A stretch of 64,000 nt of DNA, taken from Phymatolithon calcareum. Its lineage: Eukaryota > Rhodophyta > Florideophyceae > Hapalidiales. Position numbers and translations under genes: made by a program. This document shows positions 1 through 8,892 of the stretch, one piece after another. The stretch lies in the NCBI GenBank assembly GCA_977006965.1, contig OZ345367.1, positions 1,426,001 through 1,490,000 of the forward strand. The letters run 5' to 3'. Position 1 is the stretch's first letter. The number at the start of each line of letters is the position of its first letter. The notes under the pieces are model-generated. The model searched no databases. It saw only the letters and a program-made list of their open reading frames with translations, and was not told where the DNA came from.

Positions 1-3000
1 CTCGTTAACTGACTTTTCCGCGGTTTCCGCTACTTCCCTCCATAGGTTAGGATTGTTCTCGCCATCGGGTACGAATACTCCTTGACTTTGCCAGTGACGT
101 ACAAGCGAATTTTTTTTCGTGATGAGAGTTAGAAGTTTAACGCTGTTTGCGTAAGACAGGCCGTCAGACATTCTGTGGCGTTTCGCAGCTTTCCGCTGAA
201 CTTCTTCACGTGTTACATCGAATGACTTACGTTTCCGTTTTCTCGTTAAAGGACTTGCAGGTTTATGACGCCGTTTGGATGACTTTCGTTTCTTCACGGG
301 AAGCAGCTCCGCGTCTGCATTTTCAACCCCTTGTGCGGTCAACACATCGGAATTGCGCAACCAATCTAAGTCTTTCACGTCATGACTGGGTTTGCGAGCC
401 AGCAATAGAATGCGGTTATTCACCGCTTGACGGGAGCGCTTCCGCGCATACCGCATGAGCTGCTCGATATCCGAGTGCCTCACGATTTTATCGCGCTTTG
501 GGTCAACGAGTAAACTTGCATTATTATAAAGCGTTTTCACAGGGATTCTTGCAAGAGGGCCAAGCGTCCATGTCGTAATATTTTTCGGCATAGTGCCGTC
601 ATCGCCCCACCCCACCGTGCTGGTGATAGTTTGCAAAACGACCTCCATTCTCAATTCGTGATTTGGCGTCGTATTTGAGTATCCCGTTCTCGAAGGACGC
701 CATCGAGCAGGCACATAGACGTCTAGAACCTGCGCGGTCTCATGCATTTGTGGCAACGATTCGCCGTCGCCCCCCTTACCGCGCGTTGACCCAAGTCCAT
801 TTGGAAATGAAGAAACGTCTGGAACATACGTAGATATAACAGTAGCATGGTTGGCGAGAGACTCCAGCTCATCCCAGTATGTTCGAATGGCTGCACGCGA
901 CGAGAAGACAATACAGTGAGAACTTGTTCCCAGTGGGATACCCCTTCCAAAATCTCTTAAGAGCCCCGCTCCACGTAATATCCATGAGGAATCTTCAGCG
1001 GAATGAACAAGACCGAGACGAAGGAGTATAGAAAACAGAATTCGCACTTGCCCAGTAGCTGCCTTGCTTTTCGCCTCAGCTAAAATGGCTGCCGGGGCTG
1101 ACTTCATATCCATTTGGAAAGTGCTTTCGCTTATTAGCCCATGGTCCTCGTGAAGTCCAATCATATTAGCGAATTGACGGACGGTCATTGCCGTGAAGCT
1201 GTCTTGAAGTTTAAACTTGCCCAGGTCCTCTGTCTGTGCCGCAGTTTCCAAGGTACTTTGGGCCACAGGGCCTTCGTCCTTCACGCCAATCTTTTCTTGT
1301 ACTACGTGATCTACAAGATGCTCATGAAATAAACGAACTCTTCGCATTTTCGGCTTGATCCATCCATAATCAACTGCCCGCAATTTTGCAATCCGAGATT
1401 CTTTCGGATCCTCGTCTGCTCTTCTCGCCTTGACCACGACACAGAGATTGGAAGACAGATCATCCACGCCATCTGTGGACAGGATTAGAGAGTCAGCGTT
1501 TTCAATGGTATCCGTTGCCAAACATCCCAAATCATCTGGAAGGCGCTCCTGTGTTGAAGGGCGACTTTTTTCGTGGTTACCAACTAAACCACGGTTTGTA
1601 GGATCGGAAAGCGGAGTATTTTCGGCAGGATTATTGACTTCATTCAACAGTACCGCAGGGGCGGGGGATTTGAGTTCCACAATGTCTTCTCTCCTTTCGC
1701 CTTTCAACTGCACCGGGGTATCAACGTTGTCACTCTTTTCCGCTAGTTGTGATCTGCTTCGCTTTTTGCTCCTTCTCGCTGGTTTAGCTGTACCTGGGGG
1801 TAGGAATGAATCCTTGTTTGGTACCATGGTGCGCTTGACAAGACTCGCTAAAAATGAGCGCACCTCAGGACTGTTACTCGACACTTCAGGTAGGACGAGA
1901 AGCTTGATAAATGATACCTTTCTTGAAGCCGTCAACGACGGTTTATTGACTCCAATCACGCAACACGCTTTTGACTTCACCAAGGTTTCAATGACCTTCC
2001 GAATGACCTTGGAATCCACAGGCTGCTCCCTTACTCCTTCCGCCTCCGCGACTTCTCGGCCAATTTTGTCGATCTGCAGAACTTTCCGCTTCATCAGCAG
2101 GTCTTCAATAATTGCTTTTCTCTGCTCACCAAGCGTAGTAAGAGCTCCACTTGTAGTGCGGCTACGCCCAGGGGGTGCTTTGGGTTTCGAATGGGGAGGA
2201 TTGTTGCTCGAGCTGCCAACAGGTTCGTTGTTCTTGTCTGGAGCGTGGCCAACGCGTGGCCATTCTCTTCCATCCGAAACATGATTCTTTTTCAGAACGA
2301 ACCGCTTGTGACATGCGCTGCCACTGAAGTGTTGAAGGCTCTGTATGGGATTGGTCTTATTGATCGATCTCAGAAGCGTCCGAGTACGCTTGTATTCGAT
2401 CCCAGTCAATCCAGTTTCGCCGTCAAGATGAGCAACGACATCCGGGCATGACATTCCACGGCTCCCTGACAAGTTGAGGGTCTGATAAACTTGTTCCGCA
2501 ATATCAACTTCGAAGAGAACCCGTGGGGAAGGAGCTGAATGATTTTGTTGATGAGGTTCGAATGTCTCATGCCCCTCGTCATCACTTTCGTAATTGTCAT
2601 CTTCGTCAACGTCGTCATCATCCCCCGCAGCTGCAGTAACAACCTGCGCGACAGGCGCGGATTTTTCCAAAGAAGAGGAATCTGGATTTACAAGAGCAAA
2701 GCATGGCAGCTTACCTTGCGCCTTGCCATTCACGTCAACACATTCCTTGAAGACAGTTCTAACTAGATTGGCTTTCAGCATTTTGGCGCGAACGACTCTA
2801 AATATTCGATGTCTGCGTCGAACAAATTTGTCGCGAGGGGAGCCATGAGGACATTCTGAATCTGGAATGGCGACCAGTTTGAGATCACGCTGAGGAATGA
2901 GGCCACCACAAGCATCTTGGAGGGATTGCAGAACCCTTTGCACACGGGTCTCCACGTCGACATCAAACAGTGCTCTTTTGGGTGTTCCCGGCACTGCTGG

Positions 3001-3651
3001 AACAGCTCCTGCGGGAGTGCTCAACAATTCAGCGGCATTGCTTGAATCGATGTTTGCCGCAAATCTGGCAAGCACGATGACCGAAGTCTGTGTCACATAC
3101 GGCGCAACCGTTTTTTTCAATGCAAAGTCATTGCTTACAGAGTCTGACAAGTTTGGCACATCAACTTTCTCCGGGAGCAAATCGGTTTTGACTCCAGGGC
3201 GGTCAATATTGGCGACGTGATGGCTGGTTAGCACGACTTTTCTCCGCGCCACGAGTCTGAGAGCAATGAGTGCTCCAAGGTAATGGTGTACCATGACAGG
3301 GGAAAGGTTGACTTTGGGACCCAGTTCGCTTTGCAGCACTCCCTGCTGGCCGGCTTGACCGACGGCTTCGAGGATATTCCATGAATGGGACTGCAGCGGG
3401 GCATGTTCTAGCAACGAATAGCCCAGTGCACGCTCGCGAAAACATTGAGAGGCGACTACGCGTGCAACTGCATTATTTTCGAGGTGGATAATGAATAGAC
3501 CTGGGCGGGCAGCAAAGCTGCGTTGGACCCAGTTGACCACGGCTGGTCGCGGCGGTGCTTGAAGAACGGTTTCCACGCATTCGCACAGGTTTATGCCGGA
3601 CCGACCCGCAAGAGCGACAACGTCGGCGCAGCGGGCAAAAATGTTGTCCAT
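1..3651 (-). CDS. GTF3C1: TFIIIC largest subunit (B-block binding, GTF3C1/TFC3-like), N-terminal 1217 codons, runs off the left edge
   Basis: The frame is open from the ATG at 3651 down to base 1; I checked every codon and found no stop, and an in-frame TGA lies just upstream at 3703-3705. The product would be the TFIIIC subunit that binds the B-block of tRNA gene promoters. The N-terminus (MDNIFARCADVVALAG) resembles the start of animal GTF3C1. Residues about 85-140 form the B-block winged helix (SWNILEAVGQAGQQGVLQSE, then VHHYLGALIALRLVARRKV). An acidic linker (GDDDDVDEDD) lies near residue 345. A second winged helix lies near 505-570 (LGEQRKAIIEDLLMKRKVLQ). A TYWDELESL segment is near 925 and a Lys/Arg-rich stretch near 1120-1145. 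The C-terminus lies outside the window. There is no intron in the visible part. The gene is divergent from the rod linker. Family assignment rests on recognised motifs. Confidence 0.82.
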   Translation of the reverse strand, partial: MDNIFARCADVVALAGRSGINLCECVETVLQAPPRPAVVNWVQRSFAARPGLFIIHLENNAVARVVASQCFRERALGYSLLEHAPLQSHSWNILEAVGQAGQQGVLQSELGPKVNLSPVMVHHYLGALIALRLVARRKVVLTSHHVANIDRPGVKTDLLPEKVDVPNLSDSVSNDFALKKTVAPYVTQTSVIVLARFAANIDSSNAAELLSTPAGAVPAVPGTPKRALFDVDVETRVQRVLQSLQDACGGLIPQRDLKLVAIPDSECPHGSPRDKFVRRRHRIFRVVRAKMLKANLVRTVFKECVDVNGKAQGKLPCFALVNPDSSSLEKSAPVAQVVTAAAGDDDDVDEDDNYESDDEGHETFEPHQQNHSAPSPRVLFEVDIAEQVYQTLNLSGSRGMSCPDVVAHLDGETGLTGIEYKRTRTLLRSINKTNPIQSLQHFSGSACHKRFVLKKNHVSDGREWPRVGHAPDKNNEPVGSSSNNPPHSKPKAPPGRSRTTSGALTTLGEQRKAIIEDLLMKRKVLQIDKIGREVAEAEGVREQPVDSKVIRKVIETLVKSKACCVIGVNKPSLTASRKVSFIKLLVLPEVSSNSPEVRSFLASLVKRTMVPNKDSFLPPGTAKPARRSKKRSRSQLAEKSDNVDTPVQLKGERREDIVELKSPAPAVLLNEVNNPAENTPLSDPTNRGLVGNHEKSRPSTQERLPDDLGCLATDTIENADSLILSTDGVDDLSSNLCVVVKARRADEDPKESRIAKLRAVDYGWIKPKMRRVRLFHEHLVDHVVQEKIGVKDEGPVAQSTLETAAQTEDLGKFKLQDSFTAMTVRQFANMIGLHEDHGLISESTFQMDMKSAPAAILAEAKSKAATGQVRILFSILLRLGLVHSAEDSSWILRGAGLLRDFGRGIPLGTSSHCIVFSSRAAIRTYWDELESLANHATVISTYVPDVSSFPNGLGSTRGKGGDGESLPQMHETAQVLDVYVPARWRPSRTGYSNTTPNHELRMEVVLQTITSTVGWGDDGTMPKNITTWTLGPLARIPVKTLYNNASLLVDPKRDKIVRHSDIEQLMRYARKRSRQAVNNRILLLARKPSHDVKDLDWLRNSDVLTAQGVENADAELLPVKKRKSSKRRHKPASPLTRKRKRKSFDVTREEVQRKAAKRHRMSDGLSYANSVKLLTLITKKNSLVRHWQSQGVFVPDGENNPNLWREVAETAEKSVNE

Positions 3652-4632
3652 TTGGTCGGGGCAGGGGTACGAGGTCGCGGGTTCGACGTCAGCCTGTGCT
3701 CACCTCCAAAAACAATGTCTGCTCTCTTGCCCATTTCAGAACTGATCAACGTCAAATCCAGCGTTATGATTCTACATGCATCATAGGCTATGATTCATAG
3801 CGATCATGAGAGAGTGCGACGCACGCCAGAGATATCTTCAACGACACGCCGACCTTCGCTTGTTAATGGGTGCTTGCTGATGGCTCAGCTATATTTCATT
3901 TGCCGTTTTGGAGATTGATCATGATGACGGCGGTGATTCTTTTCTAATGTTGCATTCAAGCAAAAATCTGTCAGATCAGGTTCACCGCCTTTGCTAAAGA
4001 GTCAGGCAGGCTTGACTGCGAAGGAGCTGAAGGCAATGTCTGCATAGTTGTATATGCGTGTGTGTGGCTAAATCGGGCGAACGGTCTGTGCACACAGACG
4101 GCCCGGAGAGCCACCATAATTCCGAGTAACTTGAACCAAGTATCTTAGAACGGTTCCTTGTCATTGTTGTTCTACTGGGGAGATGTACTTGCGCGTCAAA
4201 GGCCGTCACATAGGCCGCACAATAGCAATATCGCAAATAGCTTGTGATGAAGCAATTGCTGCCGCTGGAGAACCAGTTCAGTACAACAAATGTCAGCAGA
4301 GGACGAGCTGCTCGACTTTTCACAGCGCAACACATTGAACATTGGACGAGACACATGACAATTTTCTTGATCCATTTAAAACGTCATATGATAAATCTTG
4401 AGCTATTTATCAAAGATCTCAATTATTGGAGATCTTTGGGATTGATTCTGTTCATCTCGCCAGGTCCCCGTGATCACCCCCACGTATCTCAATCAGGCGC
4501 AAACTTCGTCTGCTGCAATTGCCTGTCCCGCCCCAGAAGAGGAATACCGCGAGCATCGAATATCGAACCTACCTCGAACCCAAGCAGTCCTGCCGCGGCC
4601 GGTCTTCCTCCTGTACGCTCAACTCCACCGCC
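3652..4632. promoter_or_regulatory. Divergent intergenic region between the TFIIIC subunit and rod linker genes
   Basis: About 980 bp separate the two divergent start codons, so both promoters should lie here. No clear TATA box was identified. A perfect inverted repeat sits at 4411-4438 (CAAAGATCTC, 8-base spacer, GAGATCTTTG), roughly 195 bp upstream of the linker ATG, and could be a dimeric regulator site. Short ORFs in this stretch show no recognisable protein. Confidence 0.45.
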
Positions 4633-5760
4633 ATGGCCTTCGTCCCCGTATCCGGCCTTGTGCCGCAGCAGGGCGTCCAGCGCTCGCTCGCCACCTCGTC
4701 TTTCACAGGCACTCGCATTTCTGTCACGGCCCCGGCTGCGTCCCAGGTCGTTGTGGCGCGTCTCGGCACAATCGCCGGAAACTCCTCGCTCGACAAGCTC
4801 GGACTTGAGCGCTTCTCCGAGCGCTACACTGTGCCCTCCGCAACGCCTCCCACTGGCTTCTCCGCCGATTACGAAACCCTGATTTCTATGTGCTACCGCC
4901 AAATCTTTGGCAATGCGTACATCATGGAGTCGGAGCGCGCGGAGATGGCCAAGTTTGAGTCGGAGTTTCGCGATGGACAGCTTACCGTCAAAGATTTCTC
5001 TCGCACCATTGCAAAGTCGTACCAGTATCGCAAACGCTTTTTCGAAGGCCGTCCACTTTATGGCGCCATTGAATTGAACTTCAAGCATTTCCTCGGACGC
5101 ACCCCGGACGGTCTCGAGGACTATCGTGCCAAGTCCGCTGTGTACGATTCTTGCGGCTATGATGCTTTTGTCGACGCGTTCTTTGATGATGGCGAGTACG
5201 ACCTTACTTTTGATGACTGGACCGTGCCGTATTATCGCGGCCATCTCACTACCTCCAATTTGTCCATGAGCGCATTTACGCATATGTTCCAGGTGGTGCG
5301 TGGCGCGTCGACCTCGGATAAGTCGAACCCACGCACGTTGGTCAATAAGATCACGCTCAACCAGGCAGGCATTCAGTCTGTCCCTCTGGCCGTCGTCGCC
5401 CCTGGTGCTGACGGGAGCACGTTCCAGGCACCTGATGCCTCTGCTGGTTCGTGGCAAAACGGGTTCTCGGGCGCTACAATGGCTCGCACCTCCCATGGAA
5501 CACGCCAGGAGGGTGGTAAGATGTTTCGCATTGAGGTTGCGCAGTTTACGCAGGGGGGTGCTACGAATGGCGCTCCTGGGGTGACAATTCGCAGCCGCCC
5601 CGGCAAGTTTTACAAGACCACCAACAACAGCTTCAACGCTCGCGTTTCTGATTTCCGGAGGGCAAATAATGTTTATCTAGTTCCGTTCAGTGAGCTATCC
5701 AAAACGTACATTAAGATCCACAAGAACGGTGGAAAGATTGCGAGCATCACGCCTGTTTAA
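4633..5760 (+). CDS. Phycobilisome rod linker polypeptide (CpcC/CpeC type), nuclear-encoded and plastid-targeted
   Basis: A 375-residue protein that would join phycobiliprotein hexamers into phycobilisome rods on the plastid thylakoid surface. The start at 4633 is chosen because it has a strong context (ccgccATGG) and gives MAFVPVSG, a Phe-containing N-terminus typical of red algal plastid transit peptides; the frame stays open 38 codons further upstream. Residues 1 to about 60 are the Ser/Thr/Ala-rich targeting region. Residues about 62-195 are the PBS linker domain (YRQIFGNAYIMESERAEMA, IELNFKHFLGRTPDG, GYDAFVDAFFDDGEYD). Residues about 296-375 are a CpcD domain ending in GGKIASITPV. Length and two-domain order fit rod linkers rather than rod-core or core-membrane linkers. 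Whether it serves phycocyanin or phycoerythrin cannot be decided here. Confidence 0.93.
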   Translation: MAFVPVSGLVPQQGVQRSLATSSFTGTRISVTAPAASQVVVARLGTIAGNSSLDKLGLERFSERYTVPSATPPTGFSADYETLISMCYRQIFGNAYIMESERAEMAKFESEFRDGQLTVKDFSRTIAKSYQYRKRFFEGRPLYGAIELNFKHFLGRTPDGLEDYRAKSAVYDSCGYDAFVDAFFDDGEYDLTFDDWTVPYYRGHLTTSNLSMSAFTHMFQVVRGASTSDKSNPRTLVNKITLNQAGIQSVPLAVVAPGADGSTFQAPDASAGSWQNGFSGATMARTSHGTRQEGGKMFRIEVAQFTQGGATNGAPGVTIRSRPGKFYKTTNNSFNARVSDFRRANNVYLVPFSELSKTYIKIHKNGGKIASITPV

Positions 5761-5973
5761 ATTCGAGCTGTCACCTTACTGCGTGACGAATGTAAGGTTG
5801 AAGAAGCTCAGAATATTTTCTTCTTTTCAGCTTCTGTGGGAGCTGTGTCTTGAAGGAAGAAATGTGTTCGTCGAGCTGGTAATAATCTCTTGTTCTTAGA
5901 AAGATAAAATCGAAAGTTTAACACTTTTTTAATTGATGAGAACTGTTAAGGTGTATAGGCGAACCCAAAGCGA

Positions 5974-7044
5974 CTACATGGGATCTAGTGGCGACTGGAA
6001 CTCGGAGCCAACTTCGCCCAAAATTTGGTAGAGATCATTAGCCCTACTGGACACTTCCTCTATTAATTTACGATCCTCGTCGTCCAGCTCGAACTTAAAC
6101 ACCCGAGCGTTATCAGCAAAATGGTCTGCTTCCGGCCCAAAGCCGAGTCGCGCCCCTACAATGACTGCGGCCACTGCCCGTTGCTCGAGCACCCACCGCA
6201 CCGCCACGTTCGCAATGCTCACGCTGTACTTCTCGGCAATAACTTTGAGAGCAAACAGGAGTTCCTGAAACAGACTCCATCCACCCCATGCCCGAATGAC
6301 CTTTGCATACCTGGCAAGCGACGGCGTGGCACACGCGCGTCGTGTCGGCTCTGGGACGCCAAGGTATCGATCACAGAGAAAACCGCCGCCTACCGTCGAG
6401 TACGCGAGCAATGCCACGCCGTTCTCGGCGCACCACGTGGCCATTGACTTATCAGGTCTCCGATCGAGAAGCGAGTACGGGACTAGGTTGGAGTCGAATG
6501 CGAGCCCCTGCTTCGCGGCGGTGGCCAAGGCCACAGTAGGAAAATTGACGAGGCCGATGCAACGAATTTTGCCCGCACGTCGCAGATCACCAAGCGTGGC
6601 GAGCACATCCAGGAAGCGCGCATCAGCACGCCCGTCAGGCCAGTGGAGCTGAAGGAGGTCGACACGATCGGCACGCAGGCGTGCGAGCGCTGCGTCGACG
6701 CGCGCCTCGACCTCACGACGACCGACGCGCTTTTCTGCGGCTGCGTCGAGCACAATCTGAGTGGCGCATTGCGCGTGCTCGTCCGCCGATGCTCGGCCCA
6801 CGAGTTGACGGAAAGCGCCGAAAAATCGCTCTGCGTCGCCGCGCGCATCGCCTGCATCAAAGCTGCTGAAACCACGCTCCACAAGCAGCGCCATTTCACG
6901 CGCTACCGCTGACGCTTCTGGGGCATAGCCGTGTGCATCGCCTGTCTGCCATAGACCGGTAACGAGTCGACATAGCGGCAGGGTGTCGCAGCCCCCGCGG
7001 TCACCGCCTAGCGTTGTGTATGCGGAGGACGGGAGCCCCGCCAT
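5974..7044 (-). CDS. Aldo/keto reductase-fold protein, catalytic residues atypical
   Basis: A 356-residue protein with the aldo/keto reductase TIM-barrel signature, a family of NAD(P)H-dependent carbonyl reductases. The ATG at 7044 is the first in frame; the codon three upstream is GTG and no earlier ATG precedes the upstream stop. Recognised segments: RGFSSFDAGDARGD (58-71), DRVDLLQLHWPDG (126-138), IRCIGLVNF (160-168), LVPYSLLDRRPD (187-198) and NVAVRWVLEQRAVAAVIVGA (279-298). Oddity: the usual active site reads D-T-A-D-x-Y, but here the Tyr position is Arg, and the usual lysine after the next strand is not evident (TQIVLDAA); Asp63 and His134 remain. The protein may therefore be a non-canonical or non-catalytic member. 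It is convergent with the linker gene, whose stop is 213 bp away. Confidence 0.8.
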   Translation of the reverse strand: MAGLPSSAYTTLGGDRGGCDTLPLCRLVTGLWQTGDAHGYAPEASAVAREMALLVERGFSSFDAGDARGDAERFFGAFRQLVGRASADEHAQCATQIVLDAAAEKRVGRREVEARVDAALARLRADRVDLLQLHWPDGRADARFLDVLATLGDLRRAGKIRCIGLVNFPTVALATAAKQGLAFDSNLVPYSLLDRRPDKSMATWCAENGVALLAYSTVGGGFLCDRYLGVPEPTRRACATPSLARYAKVIRAWGGWSLFQELLFALKVIAEKYSVSIANVAVRWVLEQRAVAAVIVGARLGFGPEADHFADNARVFKFELDDEDRKLIEEVSSRANDLYQILGEVGSEFQSPLDPM

Positions 7045-7475
7045 GGGGAACACGACTGCTTGAAGTAGCTGCCCTGCCCTCGCAGATCGCGGCTGATTCT
7101 CTGAGTATGATAATCTCCTTAGCGTTCATGTTGCGGCTCACGGGACGTTGTTAATGTATTATATCCAAAAGTGTCACAATCTTAAGAATATACGGACAAG
7201 GCTTCTTCAAGTACAGTACTTTCGCGCCTACCTGGCGCGAGCACTTTACAGCAACCAAATAACAGGGCAGATTACAGATCTACTATTGACAATGCACCCT
7301 GAAGCAAGCAGTGCACAGCTAATATCAAATTGTGCGCTTACTTCTCTTTGCCTCTATCGCGAGGCAACCTGGGAAGCTTCCGGACCTCGATACTGTGTTT
7401 GCAAGATGGTAGACCATGGACGTAAACAGACTCACCGGGGGGTTTTTGAGCTCCGTATGAAGAAGAGAAGCAGCA
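7045..7475. other. Intergenic, upstream of the aldo/keto reductase gene
   Basis: This stretch should carry the promoter of the aldo/keto reductase gene and merges on the right into a decayed hAT fragment. Open frames here have no recognisable similarity and no convincing starts. Confidence 0.4.
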
Positions 7476-7969
7476 TTGAGAAGGATATCGCGTCTCGACG
7501 TGCCAATGTGGTTCGTCGGAACGTGGTGTACAGCGTCTATGCCTGTCCCCGCAGTGAAACTGCAAAGGCACTGGAGAGATTGCCTTCAAAAGGGAAAAGG
7601 CTTCACCAACCAGTACAGCTACCTGAAGACCTGCCTTTCAGAAGGTAGTGAGCAGAATCTGCTAGGTGTCTACCGCGACGCTCTGCTGGAACAGCGCATA
7701 CCATACGCTACGGAAATGAAATGAATTTGTCGCAATATCCTTAATCTATTGCTGCGACTCCAAAGGAGAAGGCGATGTGTGACCACATTCTACTTGCTGC
7801 TTTTTCTTTGCCGGCGGCTCATGTCACAAACCTGAAACTGCGAGCATTTTCGAAGCATGAGGACGTGATTTCGGGGGCAACTTTCGAGGAGACTGTGTCC
7901 AAACTGGTTGAGCTGGTCGAGTCCAGAATCAGGGAGGACATTGTGTGTACGAAGGGGGACAAGTGCTGA
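7476..7969 (+). pseudogene. hAT transposase N-terminal fragment, degenerate
   Basis: Two reading-frame pieces match consecutive segments of the hAT transposase encoded at 20877-22583. The first (KGFTNQYSYLKTCLSEGSEQ, about 7600-7680) aligns with GCGWISPYSHLLSCVAGGDE of that protein. The second (ATFEETVSKLVELVESRIRE, about 7885-7940) aligns with AARETIFQLVEIVEAAIRNE. They lie in different frames with stops between, and nothing resembling the catalytic core or dimerisation domain follows. It is a truncated relic of a related element in opposite orientation to the intact copy. No terminal repeats were found. Confidence 0.6.
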
Positions 7970-8095
7970 GTAAATTTGGTTTATTGGTGACATCATTGCG
8001 GCGAGGACTCTTATTGCAATACATATTGCGGATTATTGCCTTTATTGCTATGGCGAAACTTATTGCTCTGGCGCATGCCGTAAATAAAAATATTA

Positions 8096-8690
8096 TTGGT
8101 TCAACCCCTGGACAAGACGAGAGAACTTCCAGTAATACTTAAGTTTCCACAACTAAAACACAGACAACTGGCGGTTGTACGCCTTTGGAAGATTTCCGCA
8201 AATGTCTGCGACATTGATGGTGGACAGATTCGGAAACAAAGTCAGACAGCACATGGAAACTCTGGAGTTGCAACTTAGCAGCCAATGAACTCAAAGAATA
8301 CACATATCATCCGCAAAAATCCCCGATGACAAAGTGGACCGATAGCGGTACTGCCTACTTCTCAAATAAACCAAAGCTCACTCTATGAAGTCAAAGAAGA
8401 AGACAGGGCAGTAACCAAGAGGGCACTAGACGACCTTTTGCTCTTCAGCAAAAACATTATTTAAAGCATACAGGATGAAGAAGGCCTGTACTGAAAGAAG
8501 AAGCGACGCTTTGGAAACTTTTAGCAAGAGTTATTAAACAAACGAGTGCACGCTAGCACCTAGGTGCTCCGACAGAAAACCGAACATTAGAGTAGAGCCC
8601 CTATTGTGGGTAGAGCATGAGGAAGCCTTGCTCGTATACTCGTAAGACCATAGAGCTTTTACAAATAAACTCGTCAAAAAATTTTATGTA
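8096..8690 (+). mobile_element. LINE 3' end fragment, degenerate
   Basis: The segment at about 8105-8200 (DKTRELPVILKFPQLKHRQL) repeats the C-terminus of the LINE polyprotein at 16629-16732 (DKTRELPAILMFPKVKHRQL). It ends at 8618-8690 with the same tail type: a short stem-loop (ctcgtatactcgtaag), then CTTTTACAAATAAACTCGTC followed by A-rich sequence. The middle (8280-8600) is heavily mutated. The reverse transcriptase part is absent, consistent with 5' truncation. Confidence 0.5.
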
Positions 8691-8697
8691 TGGGTCT

Positions 8698-8792
8698 CAC
8701 ACTTTCATATTACATATCGCTACTACCCTATTGACCAGTCCTGCCGCAGGACTGGTCAATGGGGCAGTAGCGATGTGTAGTATGAAAGTGTG
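8698..8792. repeat. 95-bp near-perfect palindrome (47-bp arms, 1-base centre)
   Basis: Left arm 8698-8744 and right arm 8746-8792 match at 43 of 47 positions. Three of the four mismatches would be G-U pairs in the plus-strand RNA, so the transcript would fold as a nearly continuous hairpin. A second small hairpin (GCAGGACTCCTGC) follows immediately. It could be a foldback element terminus or a hairpin RNA source. Confidence 0.75.
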
Positions 8793-8892
8793 AAAAGTTT
8801 GCTCGCCGCAGGACTCCTGCGACGAACAACCTTTTCCTTTCATTGTACCTCCACGTGCAAACTTAGACGGCAGAGTCCCCAGAAATGCATCT

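Noticed and set aside
1430-2284. 284-codon plus-strand frame
   Set aside because: It lies wholly opposite the TFIIIC subunit frame, which is longer, has recognisable domains and is open for 3.6 kb.
4489-5496. 335-codon minus-strand frame over the rod linker
   Set aside because: It is the antisense shadow of the linker gene, whose domains are unmistakable; the frame has no motif.
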